Part shown: positions 1-7,707 of the stretch, piece after piece | How the letters are laid out: every line of letters starts with the position of its first letter | Position numbering within the stretch: the first letter of the stretch is position 1 | Assembly: GCA_052387115.1 (NCBI GenBank) | Contig: JBQTJM010000250.1 | Coordinates: 1 to 10,344, forward strand | From: JACCXJ01 sp052387115 | Lineage (GTDB): Bacteria; Pseudomonadota; Gammaproteobacteria; JACCXJ01 | Reading direction: 5' to 3' | Length of the DNA: 10,344 nucleotides | Notes under the pieces: generated by a model | Seen by the model: only the letters and a program-made list of their open reading frames with translations | Database searches by the model: none | Told to the model about the DNA's origin: nothing | Position numbers and translations under genes: made by a program

Positions 1-1
1 G

Positions 2-1132
2 GATCCCGCGACCTACGAGAGCCTGAAGCAGGCCCTGGGCGGCGCCACGCGCCCGCTGAATTACCTCGCGATTCCGCCAAGCATGTTCGGCACCGTGGTT
101 GCCGGGCTCGCGAACGCTGGCTGCGCAAAAGACGGCCGGGTCATCGTCGAGAAGCCGTTCGGTCGCGACCTCGCCTCCGCGCAGGCGCTCAACCGCACGC
201 TGCACGAGGTCTTCCAGGAATCGGCGGTGTTCCGGATCGATCACTATCTGGGCAAGGAAGCGGTGCAGAACCTGCTGTACTTCCGCTTCGCCAACGCCTT
301 CCTCGACCCGATCTGGAACCGCCACTACGTCGACAACGTGCAGATCACCATGGCCGAGAGCTTCGGCGTGCAGGGCCGAGGCGCGTTCTACGACGAGGTC
401 GGCACGATCCGCGACGTGGTGCAAAACCACCTGCTGCAGGTGATCGCGCTCTTGGCGATGGATGCGCCGGTCGGGCGCGATCCGGAGTCCATGCGCGCCG
501 AGAAGCTACGGTTGTTCCGCGCGATGCGGCCGCTGGATCCGGCCCGGGTGGTGCGCGGCCAGTTCCGCGGCTATCGCGACGAGGCGGGCGTGGCCGCGGA
601 TTCGCGGGTCGAGACCTTCGCCGCGCTGTGCCTCTACATCGACACCTGGCGCTGGGCGGGCGTCCCGTTCTACATCCGCTCCGGCAAGTGCCTGCCGATC
701 ACCGCCACCGAGGTGGTGGTCGACCTCAAGTGCCCGCCGCTCGCGATCTTCGACGAGATCAGCTCGGCGACCTCGAATTATTTCCGCTTCCGGCTCAGCC
801 CCGAGGTGGTGATCTCGGCGGGCGCGCGGGTCAAGCAGCCCGGCGAGGAAATGCGTGGCGAGCCGGTGGAGCTGATCGCCCGCCATGAGCCGCGCAGCAA
901 GAAATTGCCGTACGAGCGCCTGCTGCGCGATGCGATCCGCGGCGATCCCTCGCTGTTCACGCGCGACGACAGCGTGGAAGCGGCGTGGCGGGTGATCGAC
1001 CCGGTACTTAACGCGGGCGATGCCGTGAGCGAGTACGAGCCCGGCACCTGGGGCCCGGCCGGCGCGGCGCGCATCGTGGGTGGCGACGAGGGCTGGCACG
1101 ATCCAAAACCGGAGGAGACCGCGCCGTGCTAG
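2..1132 (+). CDS. zwf: Glucose-6-phosphate dehydrogenase, 5'-truncated by window edge
   Basis: It oxidises glucose-6-phosphate to 6-phosphogluconolactone with reduction of NAD(P)+, the entry step of the oxidative pentose phosphate and Entner-Doudoroff routes, in the cytoplasm. The frame is open from base 2, giving 376 visible residues. Family members are near 490, so roughly the first 110-120 residues, with most of the Rossmann nucleotide-binding fold, lie outside the window; cofactor preference therefore cannot be judged. Visible motifs are VEKPFGRDL, the family signature DHYLGKE at visible residues 80-86 (bases 239-259), the NHLLQ segment with the putative catalytic base His143, and the substrate-side RSGKCL. 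The first internal ATG (base 83) is not the start, because conserved sequence precedes it. It ends with TAG, 82 bp before tal, and is probably cotranscribed with tal-pgm-tkt. The identification is secure from the motifs. Confidence 0.97.
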   Translation, partial: DPATYESLKQALGGATRPLNYLAIPPSMFGTVVAGLANAGCAKDGRVIVEKPFGRDLASAQALNRTLHEVFQESAVFRIDHYLGKEAVQNLLYFRFANAFLDPIWNRHYVDNVQITMAESFGVQGRGAFYDEVGTIRDVVQNHLLQVIALLAMDAPVGRDPESMRAEKLRLFRAMRPLDPARVVRGQFRGYRDEAGVAADSRVETFAALCLYIDTWRWAGVPFYIRSGKCLPITATEVVVDLKCPPLAIFDEISSATSNYFRFRLSPEVVISAGARVKQPGEEMRGEPVELIARHEPRSKKLPYERLLRDAIRGDPSLFTRDDSVEAAWRVIDPVLNAGDAVSEYEPGTWGPAGAARIVGGDEGWHDPKPEETAPC

Positions 1133-1163
1133 CGGTAGGCGAAGCGCCAGCGGTGAGCGAAGC
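1131..1163 (+). repeat. Two-copy 15-bp direct repeat, 18-bp period, in the zwf-tal gap
   Basis: AGCGGTAGGCGAAGC (1131-1145) is followed by AGCGGTGAGCGAAGC (1149-1163), identical at 13 of 15 positions. The first copy begins inside the zwf stop codon. It lies in the 82-bp gap before tal. No hairpin with a T-run is present, so it is not a convincing terminator. It may be a slippage duplication or an mRNA element; no function can be assigned. Confidence 0.6.
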
Positions 1164-1214
1164 AGTTTTCCTGCGCGCCGCGGCCCCCGACCCGGAGTAG
1201 CCCCAGGAATAGGC

Positions 1215-2312
1215 ATGAACAAGACCCAGCAGCTACGCGATCTCGGCCAGAGCCTGTGGCTGGACAACATCACCCGCAAGATGCTCGACGACGGCAGCCT
1301 GCGCCGCACCATCGAGGAGTTTTCGGTGACCGGACTGACCTCGAACCCGACGATCTTCGACCAGGCGATCGGCAACAGCGAGGCCTACGACGAAGGCATC
1401 CGCGAAAAGGCGAGTGCCGGTAAATCCGGCGAAGCGCTGTTCATGGAGCTGGCGCTGGAAGACTTGCGCCGCGCCGCCGACCTGTTCCGGTCGATCTTCG
1501 ACGCCACCGACCGGGTCGACGGTTGGGTTTCGATGGAAGTGTCGCCGCTGCTGGCGCAGGATACGGCGGGCAGCATTGCGGCGGCGGCGCAAATCCATGC
1601 GCAGGCGGATCGACCGAACCTGTTCGCCAAGATCCCGGGCACGCCGGAAGGGATCCCCGCAATCGAGGAATCGCTCTTTGCCGGAGTGCCGATCAACGTC
1701 ACCCTCCTGTTCTCGCGCGAGCAGTATCTCGCCGCCGCCGAGGCCTATCTGCGCGGCATCGAGCGCCGCATCGCCGCCGGTCTCGATCCGCAAGTCGGAT
1801 CGGTCGCCTCGCTGTTCGTCAGCCGCTGGGACAAAGCAGTGAGCGCTAAGGTGCCGGCGGATTTGCGCAACCGGCTCGGCATCGCGATCGGCCAGCGCAC
1901 CTACCGCGCCTATCGCGAGCTGCTGGGATCAAAGCGCTGGCACAAGCTCGCCGCCGCCGGAGCACGCCCGCAGCGCCTGCTCTGGGCCAGCACCGGAACC
2001 AAGGATCCGCCGGCCCCCGACACCTTGTACGTCGAAGCCCTCGCCGCACCGGACACCATCGACACCATGCCCGAGAAGACGCTGCGCGCCTATGCCGAGC
2101 ACGGCGCGCAGAGGGGCGCGATGGCGGCCGACGGCGGCGATGCCGAAGCGATGCTGGCGCGCTTCGCGCAGGCCGGGATCGACGTCGACGCGCTCGCGCT
2201 CCAGTTGCAGCGCGAGGGCGCAGAGGCCTTCGTGAAGTCCTGGAAGGAATTGCTGGAGCGCATCGCCGGCAAGAGCGCGGCGCTCGCCGGCGCCGGCAAG
2301 GAGCACGCGTGA
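1215..2312 (+). CDS. tal: Transaldolase (long, ~365-residue type)
   Basis: It transfers a dihydroxyacetone unit between sedoheptulose-7-phosphate and glyceraldehyde-3-phosphate, giving erythrose-4-phosphate and fructose-6-phosphate, in the non-oxidative pentose phosphate pathway in the cytoplasm. The TIM-barrel motifs are in order: LTSNPTIF (residues 41-48), VSMEVSP (105-111), NLFAKIPGT with the Schiff-base lysine K139, and INVTLLFS (160-167). At 365 residues it matches the longer transaldolase class rather than the ~317-residue E. coli TalB type. The frame extends upstream to 1080 inside zwf, but homology begins at MNKTQQLRDLGQSLW. AGGA at 1205-1208, 6 nt before ATG 1215, supports that start. 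It is followed after 13 bp by pgm. No defect was seen. Confidence 0.96.
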   Translation: MNKTQQLRDLGQSLWLDNITRKMLDDGSLRRTIEEFSVTGLTSNPTIFDQAIGNSEAYDEGIREKASAGKSGEALFMELALEDLRRAADLFRSIFDATDRVDGWVSMEVSPLLAQDTAGSIAAAAQIHAQADRPNLFAKIPGTPEGIPAIEESLFAGVPINVTLLFSREQYLAAAEAYLRGIERRIAAGLDPQVGSVASLFVSRWDKAVSAKVPADLRNRLGIAIGQRTYRAYRELLGSKRWHKLAAAGARPQRLLWASTGTKDPPAPDTLYVEALAAPDTIDTMPEKTLRAYAEHGAQRGAMAADGGDAEAMLARFAQAGIDVDALALQLQREGAEAFVKSWKELLERIAGKSAALAGAGKEHA

Positions 2313-2325
2313 CTGCCGACCTGTC

Positions 2326-4002
2326 ATGAGCGGCAGCAGCGATCCCCGGATCAATCCTGAGGCCGGCAAGCCGGCGCCGTCCGCATTGCTGGTCGACGTG
2401 CCGCGTCTGCTCGACGCCTATGCCGGCGAGCGCCCCGATCCGACCGTGCAGGCGCAGCGCGTCGCCTTCGGCACTTCGGGTCACCGCGGCTCCTCTCTCG
2501 AACGCAGCTTCAACGAATGGCACGTGCTGGCGATCAGCCAGGCGATCTGTGAATACCGCGCGCGGGCCGGCATCGACGGGCCGCTGTTCATCGGCATCGA
2601 CACGCATGCGCTGTCGGTGCCCGCGTTCCAGAGCGCGCTGGAGGTGCTGGCCGCCAATGGCGTCGAGACCTTGATCGCCCCCCGCGGCGAGTACACGCCG
2701 ACGCCGGCGATCTCGCACGCGATCCTGGTCTGCAACCGCGGCCGCAAGACCGGGCTTGCCGACGGCATCGTGGTGAGTCCATCGCACAATCCGCCTGACA
2801 ACGGTGGCTTCAAATACAACCCGCCGAACGGGGGCCCGGCCGATACCGGCGTCACGGGCTGGATCGAAGCCAGGGCCAACGCGCTGCTCGAAGCGGGTTT
2901 GAAGGACGTGCGGCGCACGCCGTTCGAGCGGGCGCGCCGGGCCGACACGACCCGCGAGCACGACTTTCTCGACGCCTATGTCGCCGACCTGGGCAGCGTG
3001 CTCGATCTCGATGCGATCCGCAACGCCGGCATCCGCATGGGTGTGGATCCGCTGGGCGGCGCGGGGGTGCACTACTGGGCACGGATCGCCGAACGCTATC
3101 GGCTCGATCTCGCCGTCGTCAGCGAGCAGGTCGATCCCACGTTCCGCTTCATGACCCTGGACTGGGACGGTCGCATCCGCATGGATCCGTCTTCGGCCTG
3201 GGCGATGCAGCGGCTGATCGGACTGAAAGATCGCTACGACATCGCGTTTGCCTGCGACACCGACCACGACCGCCATGGCGTCGTGACGCGCAGCGCCGGG
3301 CTGCTGCCGACGAACCACTACCTGAGCGTCGCGATCGACTACCTGTTCCGAAATCGCCCGCGCTGGGTCCGTGATTCGAACGGGGGAGCGGCAGTGGGCA
3401 AGACCGTGGTCAGCAGCGCGATGATCGACCGGGTGACCGCCAAGCTCGGCCGCAAGCTCTATCAAGTGCCGGTCGGCTTCAAATGGTTCGTCGACGGGCT
3501 GCTCGACGGCGCGCTCGGTTTTGGCGGCGAAGAAAGCGCCGGCGCGTCCTTCAGCCGTATCGACGGAACGGTGTGGACGACAGACAAGGACGGAATCGTG
3601 CCGGCGCTGCTGTCCGCCGAGATCACCGCGCGCACCGGCCGCGATCCCGGCGAGCGCTACGCCGAGCTTGCGCGCGAGCTCGGCGAGCCGGCGGCCGACC
3701 GCGTCGAGGCGCCGGCCACCGCCCTGCAGAAGCAGAGGCTGGCGAAGCTCTCGCCGCAGCAGCTACGCATCACGCGGCTCGCCGGAGAGAAGATCGAAAG
3801 CGTGCTCGACCGCGCACCGGGCAATAACGCGCCGATCGGCGGCATCAAGGTGATCGCGGCCAGCGGCTGGTTCGCGGCGCGTCCCTCCGGCACCGAGGAC
3901 ATCTACAAGATCTACGCGGAGAGTTTCCGCGGTGAAGACCATCTGCGCGACATCCTGCGCGAGGCGCAGGGCATCGTCGATGCCGCGCTGGCGGAGCACT
4001 GA
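2326..4002 (+). CDS. pgm: Phosphoglucomutase (alpha-D-glucose phosphate-specific)
   Basis: It interconverts glucose-1-phosphate and glucose-6-phosphate through a phosphoserine enzyme, linking glycogen, trehalose and nucleotide-sugar pools to glycolysis and the pentose phosphate pathway. The 558 residues are close to E. coli Pgm (546) and co-linear with it. Conserved parts are FGTSGHRGS near residue 48, the active-site loop SPSHNP (151-156, phosphorylated Ser153), the Mg2+ loop DTDHDRHG with Asp311, Asp313 and Asp315, the sugar-binding loop GEESAGAS (401-408), and the phosphate-binding loop RPSGTEDIYKIY (519-530). The start at ATG 2326 follows the tal stop by 13 bp. No clear Shine-Dalgarno sequence precedes it, which suggests translational coupling to tal. 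Lying between tal and tkt, it looks like part of one central-carbon operon. All catalytic loops are intact. Confidence 0.96.
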   Translation: MSGSSDPRINPEAGKPAPSALLVDVPRLLDAYAGERPDPTVQAQRVAFGTSGHRGSSLERSFNEWHVLAISQAICEYRARAGIDGPLFIGIDTHALSVPAFQSALEVLAANGVETLIAPRGEYTPTPAISHAILVCNRGRKTGLADGIVVSPSHNPPDNGGFKYNPPNGGPADTGVTGWIEARANALLEAGLKDVRRTPFERARRADTTREHDFLDAYVADLGSVLDLDAIRNAGIRMGVDPLGGAGVHYWARIAERYRLDLAVVSEQVDPTFRFMTLDWDGRIRMDPSSAWAMQRLIGLKDRYDIAFACDTDHDRHGVVTRSAGLLPTNHYLSVAIDYLFRNRPRWVRDSNGGAAVGKTVVSSAMIDRVTAKLGRKLYQVPVGFKWFVDGLLDGALGFGGEESAGASFSRIDGTVWTTDKDGIVPALLSAEITARTGRDPGERYAELARELGEPAADRVEAPATALQKQRLAKLSPQQLRITRLAGEKIESVLDRAPGNNAPIGGIKVIAASGWFAARPSGTEDIYKIYAESFRGEDHLRDILREAQGIVDAALAEH

Positions 4003-4019
4003 CAGGAGTAGCCATAGCC

Positions 4020-6068
<2,049 letters not shown>

Positions 6069-6249
6069 GGTTAGGCCGGCGTGGCCTGCGCGCGCCCGCA
6101 CCGATCCGTGGATGCGCTTCCGGAAACTGCCACTCGGGCCAGGATGTTCGATAGACTCCGCCACATTCGCATCAATACGCCAACCGCCGCCGCTGCCGCT
6201 CTGGAGAGGACCGCCGTAGGATCGGGTGAAACAACGGGGGAGTTTCTCG
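6069..6249. other. Intergenic stretch after tkt; no supported gene
   Basis: About 180 bp between the tkt stop and the ATG of the small interrupted frame. A short hairpin AGGCC-GGCGT-GGCCT (6073-6087) follows tkt but lacks a T-run. TAGACT at 6152-6157 could pass for a weak -10 box, without a convincing -35. A GTG-initiated 63-codon frame (6081-6272) has no Shine-Dalgarno sequence and no recognisable protein-like pattern. No tRNA, terminal repeat or attachment site was recognised. Confidence 0.5.
6236..6242 (+). promoter_or_regulatory. Ribosome-binding site for the small interrupted frame
   Basis: GGGGGAG lies 7 nt upstream of ATG 6250. It is the main reason to think translation of this small gene once began at 6250 rather than at the downstream GTG (6304), which has only a weak CAGG before it. 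Confidence 0.45.
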
Positions 6250-6474
6250 ATGGACGACAGGGAGTTTTGTAAGTAAAGGGCTCGCGAGCGGGCGCTCAGG
6301 CGCGTGGAAGAGGATCTTGCTGAGTCCGGCGACCTTGACCTGGCGATTCGCGTAGATGACCGCTTACGACCCAAGCGGACATTTTTGCGTGCAGTGCACC
6401 GCCCTAGGTCCCCGGCCTTGGAAGTCGCTCTGGGAGAGTACATAACCGTCCTAGATGACATCTGCAAGGAGTAA
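6250..6474 (+). pseudogene. Small hypothetical gene interrupted by a TAA at codon 9
   Basis: From ATG 6250 the frame reads MDDREFCK, stops at TAA 6274-6276, then continues open in the same frame for 65 codons to TAA 6472-6474. The downstream part is protein-like: a charged stretch (RARERALRRVEEDLAESGD) followed by LDLAIRVDDRLRP and a C-terminus LGEYITVLDDICKE. Without the stop it would be a 74-residue acidic and basic, probably helical, soluble protein. An alternative is re-initiation at GTG 6304, giving 56 residues. I do not recognise the family. It lies on the same strand just upstream of the nuclease-ATPase pair and may be a decayed partner or regulator of it. It may instead be chance coding, or a sequencing error at 6274 in an intact gene. 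Confidence 0.4.
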
Positions 6475-6490
6475 GCTGATAGCCTACTCA

Positions 6491-6610
6491 GAGGTTTAAC
6501 GGCGCGGACTGCGTACCGCTGACTCTTAGCTCGGCATCACACTTGCTTTTGTCGCACCAGCACGCGGGCACAGCGCCGAGTGAAGCGTTTTGAAAACGTG
6601 CGACAAATCG
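6491..6610 (+). pseudogene. Decayed tandem copy of the 5' end of the nuclease gene
   Basis: This stretch aligns with 6620-6742, the Shine-Dalgarno end, start and first ~37 codons of the downstream nuclease gene, at 100 of 120 aligned columns by hand count, with two gaps (2 bp and 1 bp). It starts GAGGTTT like the functional copy. The GTG start corresponds to GCG. HTADWQLG reads as RTADS-stop-LG (CAG to TAG). GIKLAFVAP reads GITLAFVAP. The 1-bp gap shifts the frame so that its end reads VKRFENVRQI against AKRFETVRRI. Differences fall often at codon second positions, which fits relaxed decay rather than a second working gene. It is a truncated, non-functional relic left by tandem duplication or by recombination with a related gene. 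Confidence 0.85.
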
Positions 6611-6617
6611 AGGACTT

Positions 6618-6623
6618 AGGAGG
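6618..6623 (+). promoter_or_regulatory. Shine-Dalgarno site fixing the nuclease start
   Basis: A perfect AGGAGG lies 7 nt before GTG 6631. It decides against the in-frame upstream GTG (6580), which lies inside the decayed repeat and has no such site. The relic copy has the weaker AGAGG at the matching place. Confidence 0.85.
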
Positions 6624-6742
6624 TTTGACCGTGCGGATACTGCATACCGCTGACTGGCAGCTCGGCATAAAACTGGCGTTTGTCGCGCCAGAATGCGCGG
6701 CACAGCTTCGAGCGAAGCGCTTTGAAACCGTGCGACGAATCG
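6620..6742 (+). repeat. Functional copy of the ~120-bp tandem duplication
   Basis: The downstream partner of the decayed copy at 6491-6610. It covers part of the ribosome-binding site, the GTG start and the first ~37 codons of the nuclease gene. The offset between copies is 129 bp at their left ends. It is part of an intact reading frame. Confidence 0.85.
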
Positions 6743-7707
6743 GACGAATCGCGCACGAACGCAAGGTAGATGTAGTCATTGTGGCGGGCGATGTGCTCGA
6801 CGACAATGCTGTTGGACGGGACACGCTTCAGCAGACGGTAGACGCTCTTGCCACGTTCGCGCCCATCCCCACAATTTTGCTTCCCGGTAATCACGATCCC
6901 GCCACTCCAGACTCCGCGCTGGCACGGCTCCAACGGCAAGCGCACGTTACGGTGGCCGCCACGCGGCAGCCGCTACCAATAAACGGCGACGTTGTTTATC
7001 CATGCCCCCTGACTAGTCGACACCATTACGACGATCCGGCCGACTGGTTGCCGGCGCGTGTGCCAGGCGAAGAGGTGCGAGTCGCGGTTGCCCATGGCGG
7101 CGCCTTGGATTTTGGCGAGGACGCCCAGCTACCCAACCGGATCGATGTCGCCCGAATCCTGAGCATCGGCTTCGATTATGTCGCGTTGGGCGACTGGCAC
7201 GGAACGTTCCAGGTGAACGATCGCGCCTGGTACTCCGGCGCTCCTGAACCCACTCGTTTCAAGGAAAAGGAGCCAGGCAACGTCCTAATCGTCGAAATCG
7301 ATGAGCCCGGCGCCACGCCCCGTGTAGACGTGGTCCCGGTGGCACATACGCGCTGGCTCAAGCACGAGGTGGCGTTCTCGGAGGAGCGCCAAGTTGACGA
7401 GCTGCGCGCACACCTGGAACAGCTCCCCGAGCGGAGCTCGACCCTGCTCGACCTGACTCTCTCGGGTCAACTGCCACTCACGGCAAAGTCCAACCTTGAC
7501 ACCATGCTGGATGAATACTCGGAGCGGTTGGTCCATCTGCGCCTTTCCGCCAACGCCATTCGCGTCCAACCGACGGATCAAGAGCTGCAAACTTTCACAG
7601 CGGAGGGGTTCATCGGAGAAGCCGTAGCGGACCTGCATGCCACGGACAACCCTGAGTCGCGTGATGCACTCGTGCTTCTCCATCGCCTCATGCAGGAGGT
7701 CCGCTGA
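6631..7707 (+). CDS. SbcD/Mre11/YhaO-like metallophosphoesterase nuclease
   Basis: A predicted two-metal DNA nuclease, the nuclease partner of the ATPase encoded next; 358 residues, cytoplasmic, no signal peptide. Calcineurin-type motifs occur in order: HTADWQLG (5-12; Asp8), GDVLD (53-57; Asp54), GNHD (86-89; Asn87, His88), VAHGG with His155, and GDWH (187-190; His190). SbcD and Mre11 normally have Asp-x-His in motif I; here it is Asp-x-Gln (Gln10). From memory this substitution is common in a bacterial subfamily annotated as DNA repair exonuclease; I could not check it. The C-terminal part, after about residue 240, is a probable ATPase-binding or capping region. GTG 6631 is chosen because of AGGAGG at 6618-6623. 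The stop TGA overlaps the ATG of the ATPase by one base. The gene is preceded by a decayed copy of its own 5' end. Broad family is sure; exact subfamily and substrate are not. Confidence 0.88.
   Translation: MRILHTADWQLGIKLAFVAPECAAQLRAKRFETVRRIGRIAHERKVDVVIVAGDVLDDNAVGRDTLQQTVDALATFAPIPTILLPGNHDPATPDSALARLQRQAHVTVAATRQPLPINGDVVYPCPLTSRHHYDDPADWLPARVPGEEVRVAVAHGGALDFGEDAQLPNRIDVARILSIGFDYVALGDWHGTFQVNDRAWYSGAPEPTRFKEKEPGNVLIVEIDEPGATPRVDVVPVAHTRWLKHEVAFSEERQVDELRAHLEQLPERSSTLLDLTLSGQLPLTAKSNLDTMLDEYSERLVHLRLSANAIRVQPTDQELQTFTAEGFIGEAVADLHATDNPESRDALVLLHRLMQEVR
7694..7700 (+). promoter_or_regulatory. Ribosome-binding site of the ATPase gene, inside the nuclease gene
   Basis: AGGAGGT lies 6 nt before ATG 7707, within the last codons of the nuclease gene. 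With the TGATG stop-start overlap this indicates translational coupling, and so probable stoichiometric production of the two subunits. Confidence 0.8.

Noticed and set aside
1080..1214. Upstream extension of the transaldolase frame into zwf
   Set aside because: The 45 extra codons are Arg/Pro-rich, overlap the zwf end and show no transaldolase homology. ATG 1215 has a Shine-Dalgarno site.
1846..3465. Long minus-strand open frame (539 codons) opposite tal and pgm
   Set aside because: It is antisense to intact, motif-bearing tal and pgm. Its translation is Arg/Ala/His-rich with no recognisable domain, as expected for mirror frames in GC-rich codons.
6073..6087. Hairpin AGGCC/GGCCT after tkt as an intrinsic terminator
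   Set aside because: The stem is only 5 bp and no T-run follows it; it is too weak to call.
6081..6272. 63-codon + strand frame after tkt
   Set aside because: GTG start without a Shine-Dalgarno sequence, low-complexity composition, and overlap with the better-supported start at 6250.
6280..6297. Palindrome GCTCGCGAGC and adjoining GAGCG/CGCTC inverted repeat
   Set aside because: Short GC-rich palindromes are expected at this base composition, and it lies inside the small interrupted frame. Nothing ties it to an operator or attachment site.
6580..6630. 17-residue N-terminal extension of the nuclease from GTG 6580
   Set aside because: The extension is the tail of the decayed tandem copy, matching residues 29-38 of the nuclease itself. 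AGGAGG at 6618-6623 points to GTG 6631.
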